A DNA stretch of 64,000 nucleotides from Cohnella kolymensis (GCF_000829465.1 NZ_JXAL01000034.1:62001-126000), one strand, 5' to 3'. Counted from the first letter of the stretch, positions 17,660-27,337 are shown. Notes: generated by a model not told the origin, from the letters alone. Made by a program: numbers and translations.

Positions 17660-18856
17660 TTACCATACGAATAAACCGACGACCATCGCAGTAAGGAAAG
17701 AAACCAATATGCCCGAGGCCAGCAGCATCCATGTGTTTTTGGCGACGAAAGCCGCTTTCTCCTCGTTAAATAAGGTCCTTACGCTGCCTAGAATGATTCC
17801 CACGGTAGAGAAGTTGCAGAACGAAACGAGAAAAGCTGAAATGACTGCTTCCGTATGCCTGCTTAGATTTGGGAGGATCGGATGCAGATGACCCATGGCC
17901 ACGAACTCGTTGGTCGCTAATTTTTCGCCCATAAAACGGGCAACGGTCATGACTTGAGAGGGTTCCACACCCATTAAGAATGCGAATGGGGAGAAGACGA
18001 AAGCAAAAGCGTTCTCAAGTGAAGCATCCGGATGGAACAGGTTCAGAATTCCGTTGATACAGGCAATGAGAGCAATAAAACCCATGAGAACCGCGGCAAT
18101 AATAAGCGCCAATTTGCCGCCGGTTAACATACTTCCGGTAATCACGTTGAAGAAGTTGCCGCGCTCCGTTTTATTCGGCGAGTATACGACATCTTCTTCG
18201 GGGGTTATTTTGTATGGATTCATTATGGATGTCATCAACAGCGCGCCTACAGCGTTTAACGGAATGGCAATAAGCACATACGTCGGGTTAATAAGCTGCA
18301 TATAACCGCCCAGAACACCGACACTGATACATGACATCCCTAGCAGACATGCGGTGAGAAGCCGTTTATCGCTCATTCTTTCGAGTTGTTCTCTCGTAAT
18401 CGCCAGCACTTCGTTATTGCCTAGAAACATGACTTGCGTTGCAAAGAAGCTCTCGAACCGGGGAGTTCGGGTCACCTTCGACAGAACCCAGCCCAGGCTG
18501 TTAATGATGGCAGGAAGTATGCGGAAGTAGGTCAGAATATCGAAGAAAGCTACGATAAAAATGATCGGCATTAACACCGCAATGAAAAACGAAGGCATGC
18601 CTTCGGTCGGTGCCAGTTCCCCGAACACAAAACGGATTCCGGACATCGAACAGTCGATGAGCCATAGAAAAAAGTCCGCAACAGCGCTGATTATTCTTCC
18701 GCCGACCTTGGTGGTAAGCATAAGCCACGTGATGAGAAGCTGAAGCACCAGCATGATTAGGATCGCTTTCACATCGATTTTTTTCCGGTCATTAGAAAAT
18801 AAAAACGCGAGTGCGAAAACCACTATAATCCCGATCACATTAAGTGCGACGTACAT
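17660..18856 (-). CDS. Concentrative nucleoside transporter (CNT/NupC family)
   Basis: 398 residues with the CNT layout: N-terminal helices, the gate region, then PSFFIAVLMPIIFIVAFFDILTY in pieces and the substrate-loop residues MFLGNNEVLAITREQLERM. The second half contains GFIALIACINGIL, FSPFAFLMGVEPSQ and LANEF-type GEKLATNEFVAMG. It imports nucleosides with protons or sodium. The start ATG 18856 has GGGGAGG 10 nt upstream. No nucleoside hydrolase or phosphorylase genes are next to it. Its 3' end abuts the glucosaminidase gene with no room for separate terminators. Confidence 0.9.
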   Translation of the reverse strand: MYVALNVIGIIVVFALAFLFSNDRKKIDVKAILIMLVLQLLITWLMLTTKVGGRIISAVADFFLWLIDCSMSGIRFVFGELAPTEGMPSFFIAVLMPIIFIVAFFDILTYFRILPAIINSLGWVLSKVTRTPRFESFFATQVMFLGNNEVLAITREQLERMSDKRLLTACLLGMSCISVGVLGGYMQLINPTYVLIAIPLNAVGALLMTSIMNPYKITPEEDVVYSPNKTERGNFFNVITGSMLTGGKLALIIAAVLMGFIALIACINGILNLFHPDASLENAFAFVFSPFAFLMGVEPSQVMTVARFMGEKLATNEFVAMGHLHPILPNLSRHTEAVISAFLVSFCNFSTVGIILGSVRTLFNEEKAAFVAKNTWMLLASGILVSFLTAMVVGLFVW

Positions 18857-18925
18857 GAATGAGAGGCCTCCCCGATTTAAAGGAACACCTTCATTTGTGT
18901 CCAGAATCTGCTGAGTCTATGCGCG

Positions 18926-19555
18926 TCAGAAGCGCTCAAGCAATACGGAGACGCCGAATAGTAGAAGCAGGTGGGCCGGATAAAAGCTGCGGTACACCCA
19001 TTTGTTAAAGAAAGTGCCGCGATAGGGAACGGGATTCACGATGATCACGGTTCCCAGAACGCTGAAAAGCTGCAGCCACTGACTGCCGCCGCTTGCAAGG
19101 AAAAAAGCCGCATTCAGTAACAAATGCCCGGCAACCATCTGCCAGTCGCGAAGATAGCGGTAAATGAAAGTCAGCAGAATTCCGTATATGCCGTAATCCA
19201 TCGGTACCAAGATGGCTGCAGCGATGATGGAGCCCAGCGCCGCGGCCCGAAGTGTGCCGGATGCGATCCGGCTTGCCGCATATAGCGCCAACAAAGATAG
19301 CAAAAGTGTAAATATGACATTCAGTTCAAAACGTTGCAGAGCTAACGTATATGGAACCTGAGAAATGCACGCAAGCGCCAGCAGTCTCATCATATATTTC
19401 TTGTGGTTTCGCGTATGCAAGTAACCTTGCACCAGAAACCAGCTGTACAACGGAAACGCGATTCGTCCGATGATGCGCAAAATATCGGTGTGAGGGGAAA
19501 AGATGAATCCTATGTGGTCAATCAGCATGGTTACCATTGCGATTAGCTGCATCAT
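18926..19555 (-). CDS. TraX family membrane protein
   Basis: 209 residues, about six membrane helices. The N-terminus MMQLIAMVTMLIDHIGFIF and RIIGRIAFPLYSWFLVQGYLHT are the TraX family hallmarks (named for F-pilin N-acetylation). Firmicute homologues occur outside conjugation loci and may acylate unknown targets; there are no conjugation genes here. GAGGGGG lies 9-10 nt before the start on the minus strand. Confidence 0.85.
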   Translation of the reverse strand: MMQLIAMVTMLIDHIGFIFSPHTDILRIIGRIAFPLYSWFLVQGYLHTRNHKKYMMRLLALACISQVPYTLALQRFELNVIFTLLLSLLALYAASRIASGTLRAAALGSIIAAAILVPMDYGIYGILLTFIYRYLRDWQMVAGHLLLNAAFFLASGGSQWLQLFSVLGTVIIVNPVPYRGTFFNKWVYRSFYPAHLLLLFGVSVLLERF

Positions 19556-19646
19556 CTATGGAGAACCCCCTCTTTTTCACATACTTGGTGCGGTCTTTGG
19601 AGAGAATCTAAATCAACCGGACGACGGCCAACAGGAGGAATCGCTG

Positions 19647-19769
19647 TTGAGCCGCCTGAATCTGCGGAAGGATTTAATCAATTATATCGAGTATACACCG
19701 AGAACGGCCAATTTGTGGTCAGCGAGATTACGCGTTGATTCTAACGGCCGATACAAAAGGAGTAGATGA
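19647..19769 (+). CDS. Possible small ORF of unknown function
   Basis: TTG 19647 lies 8 nt after a perfect AGGAGG (19633-19638) and opens a 40-codon basic peptide ending at 19769. Another frame of the same stretch, beginning at GTT 19646, reads to TGA 19738 and ends YRVYTENGQFVVSEITR, which looks more protein-like but has no legal start. One of the two may be a true small gene, the second possibly with a mutated GTG. The ribosome site is the real evidence; which frame is used is open. The reading from ATG 19503 is mostly antisense to traX and not supported. Confidence 0.3.
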   Translation: MSRLNLRKDLINYIEYTPRTANLWSARLRVDSNGRYKRSR

Positions 19770-19773
19770 GCAT

Positions 19774-20373
19774 ATGTATCAATGGGGCCCGGATTTTCGT
19801 TATCAAAATGCTGTTGAACCTACACACAACGGCAATTTTGCGTGGAACGGACAGCCGATTCCGGACTTTCGGAACAGCATGATGGCTATGCAGCAGCAAT
19901 CGTTCATGCCCCAAGCCCGTAATTTTTACAATGGCCAAAATTTTCAGGGCGGCATGCCGGTTCCCGGTGCATCCGGCAACCCTTATGCGGCGTTTGGGCA
20001 GCGGAATACAGGGATCAATAATGCAGACGCGCGTAATGTCGGTTTCCAAGGCGGCTTTACAGGGTACGGGCCGAACGGTCAGCCCATTCAATTCGGAACC
20101 TTCATGCGGGACGGCACCCAATACGGCGTGGGGCCTCACACCATTGATCCGAACAAGGGGATCATCCAAGCGGTTCACTATCAGAACGGCGCCATCGCAG
20201 CAGTTCAACTTCAAAACGGTTCCGTCGTAGATATTGCGACCGCCATCGGAATGGCAGAGGCCGGGCTCATTGAAGATGTGAATACCGGCAGAAACCGGGA
20301 AGGGCAGAAGACATTAAGATCCTACCCTGATGGAGAACAGAGCAATAACCTCTCCAACCTGCCTCGATTTTAA
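19774..20373 (+). CDS. DUF3892 domain protein with Gln/Asn/Gly-rich N-terminus
   Basis: 199 residues. The first 120 are rich in Gln, Asn, Gly and aromatic residues (PQARNFYNGQNFQGGMPVPG), probably disordered. The C-terminal 60 match DUF3892: IQAVHYQNGAIAAVQLQNG, IATAIGMAEAGLIEDVNTG, and the terminal LRSYPDGE. Function of the family is unknown. ATG 19774 is used, with AAAGGAG upstream; the frame continues to 19735 but that start lies before the SD. The gene converges with the small coiled-coil gene over a shared terminator. Confidence 0.75.
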   Translation: MYQWGPDFRYQNAVEPTHNGNFAWNGQPIPDFRNSMMAMQQQSFMPQARNFYNGQNFQGGMPVPGASGNPYAAFGQRNTGINNADARNVGFQGGFTGYGPNGQPIQFGTFMRDGTQYGVGPHTIDPNKGIIQAVHYQNGAIAAVQLQNGSVVDIATAIGMAEAGLIEDVNTGRNREGQKTLRSYPDGEQSNNLSNLPRF

Positions 20374-20376
20374 GGC

Positions 20377-20408
20377 AAAAGAAAAGGCCGCGTTAAGCGG
20401 CTCTTGTC
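20377..20408 (-). terminator. Terminator of the minus-strand coiled-coil gene (possibly bidirectional)
   Basis: Read on the minus strand, AGCCGC-loop-GCGGCC is followed by TTTTCTTTT. On the plus strand the tail is CTCTTGTC, so it could also serve the DUF3892 gene weakly. Confidence 0.7.
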
Positions 20409-20425
20409 ATTTCTATAGGGTTATA

Positions 20426-20659
20426 TTACTCGTTGGTGCCGCCCAGCTCAGCGCGCTCTTGCCGCACCTGCTGCTGCAGTTGATCAGCGCGGTCGCCGCC
20501 GGCGTCCTGGGCTTGCTGTACAGAGGCTTGCGTATGCCGCATAGCTCTCTCGGCCTCTTCGATTTTCTGGTCAGAGGGATGACTTTCCGCTTGGTCCACC
20601 GCATGCTGAACCGCTTCAAGGGCATTCTCGGCTTGACTGATCTTCGTCTGCTCACTCAT
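20426..20659 (-). CDS. Small helical, coiled-coil-like protein, uncharacterised
   Basis: 77 residues, highly charged and Gln/Ala-rich without membrane segments or cysteines: AENALEAVQHAVDQAESHP, EEAERAMRHTQASVQQAQD, QLQQQVRQERAELGG. The heptad-like spacing of Ala/Val/Leu suggests two or three amphipathic helices. AGGAGG lies 11 nt before ATG 20659; a nearer ATG at 20668 opens only a four-codon frame. Small helical proteins of this kind are common in spore formers, but no function can be given. Confidence 0.65.
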   Translation of the reverse strand: MSEQTKISQAENALEAVQHAVDQAESHPSDQKIEEAERAMRHTQASVQQAQDAGGDRADQLQQQVRQERAELGGTNE

Positions 20660-20721
20660 AGTCCATTTTTCCTCCTGTTCCTGTAATCAACCCTTTTCAA
20701 TATGCATGATTTATGGATGAT

Positions 20722-21591
20722 TTATACAGGAGATTTAGGAACGATGACTTCCAACAGACCCACACGGCCGGCAAAACGGGGATCGAATAACCGGATGCTG
20801 TCTCCGAGATCCTGTGTCGCTACGAAAGGTGCGAAGAGCAGGATATCCTTCGCCCGGCGATCCTTTTTGAGCAAATCTAAATCTACGGGATCATTGATAT
20901 ACGTCTTCACCGTACCGCGCACACCGCTAAGGAGTTCATGCCTGCCTTCGATGATGACATCATCTTTCTTTGCGAAATAGGACATGCCTCCCGGCGCGCG
21001 GTCGGCGCGAATCGCCACCTGATCATATCCGGCAGCTTTCAGGTCCACATAAACGTATGCGGAATATGCGATCTGGAAGCCGACATATAACGTTGCAATG
21101 ACCCAGAAAGACCGGCATATGCGAAGCCTGTATTCTTTTTGCCTGAAAAGCAGCAGAAGAAGGACCACTACAGAAGCGATTCCCCAGAAAACATAACCTT
21201 TGTTCGGTACAATGCCGATCGCATAACGGCGCGAGGTAAAAGGCTCGAGCAGCCCTGTTCCCCAAGGGTTCGTCCAATCGCTGATAATATGAAGAAGAAC
21301 GCCTGCGGCGGCAGTGAAGAAGATCCGGACATCTTTCCTGCGAAATATAAGATAACATAACAAAGAGAACAGGCCGGCCCACACGGGAACCATTATGAAA
21401 GAATGCGTAATCCCTCTGTGCAGCATCAAATATTGCGCACTGGCTTTCGCCCAGTACAAATCAATATCCGGAATTGTATTGGCTCCCACCGAAGTGGCGA
21501 ACAACGACCACTTGGTCTTGCTGTCCATGTCGGTTTTCTTCAAAGCTGCGTACATCGCGGCTCCAAACAGTGAATGGGTGATGTAATCCAG
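20722..21591 (-). CDS. Membrane-bound metal-dependent hydrolase (DUF457, YfhP-like), apparent CTG start
   Basis: About 289 residues with the family pattern of conserved His and Asp near the membrane: DYITHSLFGAAMYAAL at the N-terminus, IPDIDLYW, LMLHRGITHSF and LHIISDWTNPWGT. Several helices lie between residues 65 and 175, and the last 110 residues form a soluble domain. The N-terminal element DYITHSLFG is the normal beginning of this family, but it is encoded upstream of the first ATG (21555). The best start is CTG at 21591, 6 nt after GGAGAGG. That is a rare start or a mutated ATG; using ATG 21555 would remove a conserved histidine. Confidence 0.78.
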   Translation of the reverse strand: MDYITHSLFGAAMYAALKKTDMDSKTKWSLFATSVGANTIPDIDLYWAKASAQYLMLHRGITHSFIMVPVWAGLFSLLCYLIFRRKDVRIFFTAAAGVLLHIISDWTNPWGTGLLEPFTSRRYAIGIVPNKGYVFWGIASVVVLLLLLFRQKEYRLRICRSFWVIATLYVGFQIAYSAYVYVDLKAAGYDQVAIRADRAPGGMSYFAKKDDVIIEGRHELLSGVRGTVKTYINDPVDLDLLKKDRRAKDILLFAPFVATQDLGDSIRLFDPRFAGRVGLLEVIVPKSPV

Positions 21592-21734
21592 GCGGATCCT
21601 CTCCTCCAGCTCCAGTGCGATACTCGTAATCCTATTTTATTGTGGATGGCTGCAATAAACAACGCTCGAAAGAGCCGAATAATTTTTTTTAAGAGTCACC
21701 TACCTAAATACGGGTAAAAGGGAAGGTGTACTAA

Positions 21735-21905
21735 GTGGCTGACAACAAAGAATCCAAAGATAAGGCCAGCAAATGGGACGTCCAAACGACGCGGGCGAAC
21801 AAACTGCCTGTTCCGGAGCTCGACACCGAAAGCGCAGCTGAAATTGTCTACGGAACCGAAACGAATCTTGCAGAGCGGAGCGCATTTAATAAAGAGCAAT
21901 CTTGA
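21735..21905 (+). CDS. Small acidic/polar protein, uncharacterised
   Basis: 56 codons from GTG 21735, with AAGGTG 6-7 nt upstream, to TGA 21903-21905. The peptide is hydrophilic and lacks cysteine (N-terminal ADNKESKDKASKWDVQTTR, C-terminal NLAERSAFNKEQS). Codon use resembles neighbouring genes. No family recognised. It lies 56 bp before the next gene, with a CCCCCGG/CCGGGGG hairpin between (21912-21933) that lacks a T tail. Confidence 0.55.
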   Translation: MADNKESKDKASKWDVQTTRANKLPVPELDTESAAEIVYGTETNLAERSAFNKEQS

Positions 21906-21961
21906 ACCGATCCCCCGGTCGTAAGCCCGGGGGTATTGTAACAACTACAGGAGGCGTGAAT

Positions 21962-22318
21962 ATGGAGTCATCGGTGCAAAATGTTATGGACTGGTTGGAA
22001 GGCAACATCAATAAGTCGATTTTCATCCACAAACGGGAAGACGGCGATTCCGACAGCGTACATATCCGTTTATCGAAAGTCGACTATCTGGACAATAGGC
22101 ATTCGATAGACGGATATACGGACGGCAGCGCCTTTGTTCTCCATGGAGAAGGAACGATTGTCACCGACAGCGGCGACGCCGTCCTTCCCGGGGACAGCTA
22201 CGTGATATCCGCAGAAGGCTTGCTCATATCCGACAGCAGCCAAGACCATTTCAGCGTCAGGACTCCGAGCGCGGAGTACAAGTTATCACTGGAAAATGAA
22301 TACGGCAGAACTACATAG
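21962..22318 (+). CDS. Conserved hypothetical protein
   Basis: 118 residues from ATG 21962 behind a perfect AGGAGG. It is soluble and rich in Ser, Asp and Gly. The pattern (KSIFIHKREDGDSDSVHIRL, GYTDGSAFVLHGEGTIV, LPGDSYVISAEGLLI) suggests a compact all-beta domain. No signal peptide or catalytic motif is visible. It may share an operon with the 56-residue gene upstream. Function unknown. Confidence 0.65.
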   Translation: MESSVQNVMDWLEGNINKSIFIHKREDGDSDSVHIRLSKVDYLDNRHSIDGYTDGSAFVLHGEGTIVTDSGDAVLPGDSYVISAEGLLISDSSQDHFSVRTPSAEYKLSLENEYGRTT

Positions 22319-22367
22319 TTTTCTTCACGCGTCATGAATTGGAAAAAAGCATATCGCCTTTGTTAAC

Positions 22368-22395
22368 TGAAACCGCAAATTGCGGTTTTTTATTT
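22368..22395 (+). terminator. Terminator before the GHL10 gene
   Basis: AAACCGCA pairs with TGCGGTTT around AAT and is followed by a long T-rich tail. Confidence 0.9.
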
Positions 22396-22504
22396 TATTT
22401 ATTTCGTAAATTAATGAAATTTTTTTTTACCGAAGGCAGGTTATCGGCCATAAATCAAGAATAGTGTTAAAAGAGCATAATCCCATTAGAAGGAAGTGAA
22501 ACTT

Positions 22505-25500
22505 GTGACGCGCAATTATGACAAAGCATCTCGATTCATTCGTATGTTAATGGCATTCATCCTCATCTCCGGGTCCGTTGCGTTCGGTTTTGGAAGCGCT
22601 TTAACGTCTGTCCACGCGGAAACAGCTGCAGTTGAAAATGTCGAAGCATTCGAGTCGCTGACCAACATTGCTCCTGCCTCGGCTAGAGCCAATTCAGTCA
22701 AGTTGGACTTGATCAGCCGCCCGGAATCCATTCCTTACGGCTACCGCGCAGCAAAACTAACTTACGATTTCACAGGAACGATCGGTACGTCCGCCGCTTA
22801 CATCAATTTCAAAGACCCGAGCGGCACCGCGGGACGGACATTACAAGGATCACCTAAGAAATTAGGGCTATGGGTGTATGGCGATGCGGGAAATCACTGG
22901 CTGCGCGGGCAGGTGCAAGATGCGAGCGGCGCCAGAACGGCCATAGACTTTACAACTTCCACAGGGCTCAATTGGAACGGTTGGAAATACGTCACTGCAA
23001 ATCTGCCGGCCGCTATTGCAGGTCCGGTAAAGCTTAATCAGATTTACGTGACCGAAACCAAAGACAATAACAAAAACAGCGGATCGCTCTACTTTGACCA
23101 GCTTAAAGCATTTTACACCGATACATCGGTTTTCGGTCTCGATCTGGTCGGGCTTCCGCCGATGCAAATCGGCGATGCCAAGCAGGCTAAAGTATATGCG
23201 ACATATCAGGGCAGTCAGGCACCCGTGGAGATCACAAGCGGTGTGTCGTTCGCAAGCAGCAATAATCAGGTCGCATCTGTCGATTCGAGCGGTACGGTTC
23301 GCGCATTGGAGGCAGGAACAGCAGTCATTACTGCGACCTTTAGTAACGCTCCGCAAGCCTCGTATACGCTGACTGTAAGCACTGAGGCTCCTGCTCCTCA
23401 AAGGCTCGAGCTCCAAGCACTCTCCAAACTGGAGAATGGAAGTAAAGACCGGCTGAAAGTGTTCGCAGCATACAACGGTATGGGTGATCCGGTTACGATT
23501 ATCAGCGGCGCCGTATTCCAGAGCAGCAGTCCGGATATCGCCTCAATCGACGCTGCCGGACAAATCACAACATTGAAAGTCGGCTCCACGACAATTACAG
23601 CGAGCTACGGCGGCTCATCTGCCTCTTACACACTTACAGTGACCGAACCTGTACCCGTATTGCAAAAGATCGAGCTTCCGGGCTTGAAGGCGATGATCAT
23701 CGGACAGACGCAGCAAGCCAAGGTCATGGGCACATATACGTGGATTCCCGAACCGGTTGAAATAACCTCCGGTGTCACGTATACCAGCAGTAACCCTTTA
23801 GTGGCGACAGTCAGTTCCACCGGATTGATCAACGCGATTAAGTTCGGCACCACACGAATTACCGCAGTGTACAGCGGTAAAACAACCGACTTCTACCTGG
23901 TCGTGAATAAGGAGCCTATTGTGCCGAAAAGAGAGCTTCGCGCCGCTTGGATCGCCAGTGTCGATAACGTCGACTGGCCGGAAAAGGGCGTCGTAACGGC
24001 TGAAGAGCAAAAACGCGACTTTATTGCCAAACTTAACGAGCTGCAAGCGGCGGGCATGAATGCGGCAATCGTACAGATCAAGCCGACGGCCGATGCCTTC
24101 TATCCTTCTCAATATGGGCCATGGTCGGAGTGGCTGACCGGCGAGCAAGGCAAAGATCCGGGTTATAATCCGCTGGAATTCATGCTCGAAGAGGTTCATA
24201 AGCGGAATATGGAATTCCATGCATGGTTCAATCCTTACCGCATCAGCCTGCACGATGACATCAACAAGCTCGTGCCGGACCATCCGGCGCGATTGCATCC
24301 GGACTGGGTGGTCAGCTATGGGGGAAGGCTCTATTTCAACCCCGGCATTCCGGAAGCTCAGAATTTCATCCGTGAAGGAATCATGGAGGTAGTCAGAAAC
24401 TACGATATCGATGCGGTGCATTTTGACGACTATTTCTATCCCTATCCGGTAGCGGGGGTCGATTTCCCTGACGAAGCCACATATCGGACTTACGGATCTG
24501 GCTTCGCGAACAAAGCGGATTGGCGCAGAGACAATGTAAATTCATTTATTCGTTCTGTAAATGAAGCCATTAAGCAAGAAAAGAGTTATGTCAAGTTCGG
24601 GATCAGTCCGTTCGGGATCTGGAGAAACAAAGCGCAGGATCCGACGGGTTCGGATACGAACGGCTTAAGCAGCTACGATGCGATTTATGCAGACTCGAAA
24701 AAGTGGATTCAACAAGGATGGATTGACTACATTACTCCACAGATTTACTGGTATATGGGTTATACGCCGGCCGCCTACGACAAGTTGATCGAGTGGTGGA
24801 GTCAAGTCACTCAGGGTACGAATGTTCAGCTATACAGCGGCAAAGCGACTTACCGAATCGGTTCCTCCGAATCCTGGCTGAACCCGGATGAAATGCCGAA
24901 TCAGATCGCCTATGACCGCAATTTCGATCAGGTAGACGGCAGTATCTTTTTCAGCACCAAATCGATTTTATCCAATCTGCTCGGGTTTACTGACCGGTTA
25001 AAGAATGACCTTTATCGTTATCCCGCACTTATACCTGCTATGCCGCATCTCGATTCTGTCGCACCTGAGCCTGCTGTAATGAAGACTGCTGTCCGCAAAC
25101 CTGAAGGTGTACGGCTCACTTGGAGGATGCCGCCAGCGATGCCGCATATTATGCGATCTACCGGTTTGATGCCGGTTCATCCGTAAATATTGAGGATGCT
25201 GCCCATCTGCTGGGTACTGTTCGTAAGCAGGGTGCAGGGCTGCAAACCTATACGGACAACACCGCAGTGGACGGCAGCCGGTATACTTATCTGGTGACTG
25301 CCGTCGACCGGCTTCACAACGAAAGTCCGGCAAGCAATGAAATCACCATTACCAATATCTTGGATGTCACGGCTCCCGTCACAGAAGCTGCGGTAGAAGG
25401 ACAGAAGCGCGGTGATTGGTATGTGTCTGACGTATCGGTTACGCTTAGCGCTTCAGATGATCTTACAGGCGTAGTGCAGACGGAATACAGCTTGGACAAT

Positions 25501-26069
25501 GGGCAACAGTGGCTGCGTTATCAGGAACCTCTGACGCTGACCACGGATGGAGAACATCTCATCCAATACCGTTCAACAGACTTGGCCGGCAACATCGAGA
25601 ATGCGGCCAACATCCGGATTCCTATCGACCGGACACCGCCTGTCATTACGATCCACGGAGCGCAAACCTACACTGTGGATCAGACGGTAATGATCACTGT
25701 ACTGCAACCGATGCCGGATCCGGGATTGCAGATCATCCTTGTGATTCACCACTGGTGAATTCTCCGGCTTATGAATTGGAACTCGGCACACATGATATAC
25801 AGGTGCAAGTGATTGACGCAGCGGGCAACTCGGCTGCCGCAACGGCAACTTACACAATTGCAGCGACTGCTGAAAGTCTGTCCGTGCTCACGGAAAAGTT
25901 TGTTGAAGGTGAAGGTGAGGAAGGCGTCAGCGTGTCCCTGTTGGAAAAGCTTGAAAAGGGCAACTATCATGCGTATATCAACGAGGTGTCCGCACTCAGC
26001 GGCAATAAGATCACGGAAGAGCGTGCCGCTGCTCTTATCCGCTTTGCAAAAGCACTTATGGAAGGCTAA
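22505..26069 (+). pseudogene. Secreted GHL10 (YngK-like) glycoside hydrolase with Big_2 repeats, two frameshifts
   Basis: A protein of about 1190 residues if two one-base losses are repaired. Order: signal peptide (1-40); N-terminal beta-sandwich (about 45-205); three bacterial Ig-like Big_2 repeats (about 210-470, each ending in a VSSTGLINAIKFGTTRITA-like pattern); GHL10/DUF187 catalytic domain (about 475-835: RAAWIASVDNVDWP, HAWFNPYRIS, VHFDDYFYPYP, ISPFGIWRN, YITPQIYWYMGY); FN3-like (about 850-950); OmpL47-like (about 955-1050); C-terminal helical FIMAH-like region. Frameshift 1 is at 25121-25125 (TGGAGG, one G lost; EDAASDAAYYAIY resumes). Frameshift 2 is at 25693-25698 (resumes CTATDAGSG). 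The catalytic domain is intact. Start GTG 22505 behind AAGGAA. It probably acts on wall or environmental glycans. Confidence 0.87.
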
Positions 26070-26081
26070 ATTGTTAACTCC

Positions 26082-26120
26082 AGCGCCACCCGGTTATTCA
26101 CGTGGTGGCGCTTTTCTTTT
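26082..26120 (+). terminator. Terminator after the GHL10 gene
   Basis: AGCGCCACC pairs with GGTGGCGCT around a 13-nt loop and is followed by TTTCTTTTC. Confidence 0.88.
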
Positions 26121-26263
26121 CGTGAAACAAGGTAAAAAGAGGAAATAATGGATGCCAGCACGAATATTAACAAGCATATTGTCGAACAGAAAGAGCGGAC
26201 TTTTTAGGTGAAGCAGGGTGGCATCGCATCATTCTGTAATTCAAATTTAAAGGAGGAATTTAT

Positions 26264-26797
26264 ATACAACCGAGGGATTTATCATTCGTGCTGATTCGGA
26301 TCCTGTCTCTGTACACGATGATCAAAGGTTTGGAACACCTCATTAATATCGTTCAAATCTTGTATCCTTATTACTTTATGAATGTAGCATCATCATTCAG
26401 CCTCTGGGGGATCGTTTTTTTGGCTTTTATCACCGGAGCCTTATTCCTCGTTCTTGGATTATTTGTTTGGATTAAAACCGCTTGGATTGCAAATCTAGTC
26501 GTAGGTAACGAGCAGTTCACTCAGGAAAAGGTGGCTGCAATCAAGGAAAGTCAGCTCTACACTTTGGGGCTTACCTTGGTAGGTACTTTTGTATTTATAG
26601 AGAGCTTGCCAGTGCTGATCAGTCTCTTTGGACAATTAATTCAGCTTTCTACGACTGATTTTGCTGATTCGTTTGAAGATCAGCGGGATAAGGTATGGCT
26701 CCAAATAGGAGTAACTATTTTCAAATTGGCTTTGTCTTTAGCGCTTGTCCTGAGAGCCCGCGGAGTCGCTCATGTCATAAGAAAAATAAGATCATAG
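26264..26797 (+). CDS. Small multi-pass membrane protein, apparent ATA start
   Basis: About 178 residues with three or four hydrophobic segments: LYTMIKGLEHLINIVQIL, SLWGIVFLAFITGALFLVLG, LYTLGLTLVGTFVFIESL and VTIFKLALSLALVLRA. Family unknown. A strong AGGAGG at 26251-26256 is followed 7 nt later by ATA (26264), opening Q-P-R-D-L-S-F-V-L-I-R-I-L. The first standard start is GTG 26288, 31 nt after that SD with nothing better nearby. Initiation at ATA or loss of an original ATG is therefore suggested. The upstream gap 26121-26257 holds no gene but includes a T-box-like AGGGTGGCATCGC (26215-26227). Confidence 0.6.
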   Translation: MQPRDLSFVLIRILSLYTMIKGLEHLINIVQILYPYYFMNVASSFSLWGIVFLAFITGALFLVLGLFVWIKTAWIANLVVGNEQFTQEKVAAIKESQLYTLGLTLVGTFVFIESLPVLISLFGQLIQLSTTDFADSFEDQRDKVWLQIGVTIFKLALSLALVLRARGVAHVIRKIRS

Positions 26798-26809
26798 GCA
26801 ACCACACAG

Positions 26810-27337
26810 ATGATGAGAAAAGTTCTGATATTCTCAGGAATATTGTTGGCGATTATCATTTCAATGCTCATGTTCGCTGATTTCCCAACCTCGCCTAAAG
26901 TACCGCTTCTCATGACTCGAGATGAGGTAGAGAGAATACACGGCAAGGGGCCGGATCCTAAACCACAGTGCTTCGGTTGCCAGCTAAATTTTATTTATCC
27001 TCAATTAAAGCTGTCAGGCCTCTATTCAGACACTCTGGGTAAGGTCAAACAAATGACGACTGCAGATCGTAAAGTGTCCATTTTCAACATCCATCTCGGT
27101 GATACATTCGAAAAAGCCGTCAAAATTTTAGAAACTAAAGGATACATACTTCAATCGGACTCCAACCCAAATTATCACAATTATTACTATAAAGATGACT
27201 TTTACATAAGATTATGGACTGACGATGAAATTGATCTGTTTAACAAAAAAGACGATTACATGGGCGAAAAGAAAGCGATTATACGAAGCATTACGTTCGA
27301 GATCAGAGTGAAAAAGGATGAAGAGATTCGATACTAA
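26810..27337 (+). CDS. Membrane-anchored hypothetical protein
   Basis: 175 residues. One N-terminal hydrophobic helix (ILLAIIISMLMFA) and then an extracytoplasmic domain containing a CFGC motif (PKPQCFGCQLNF) and many Tyr/Asn/Asp residues (NPNYHNYYYKDDFYIRLW). The two cysteines could form a disulphide or bind metal; this is not the CxxC-plus-thioredoxin pattern. There is no obvious SD; ATG 26810 or 26813 follows the previous stop by 12 nt, so coupling is likely. Function unknown. Confidence 0.55.
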   Translation: MMRKVLIFSGILLAIIISMLMFADFPTSPKVPLLMTRDEVERIHGKGPDPKPQCFGCQLNFIYPQLKLSGLYSDTLGKVKQMTTADRKVSIFNIHLGDTFEKAVKILETKGYILQSDSNPNYHNYYYKDDFYIRLWTDDEIDLFNKKDDYMGEKKAIIRSITFEIRVKKDEEIRY

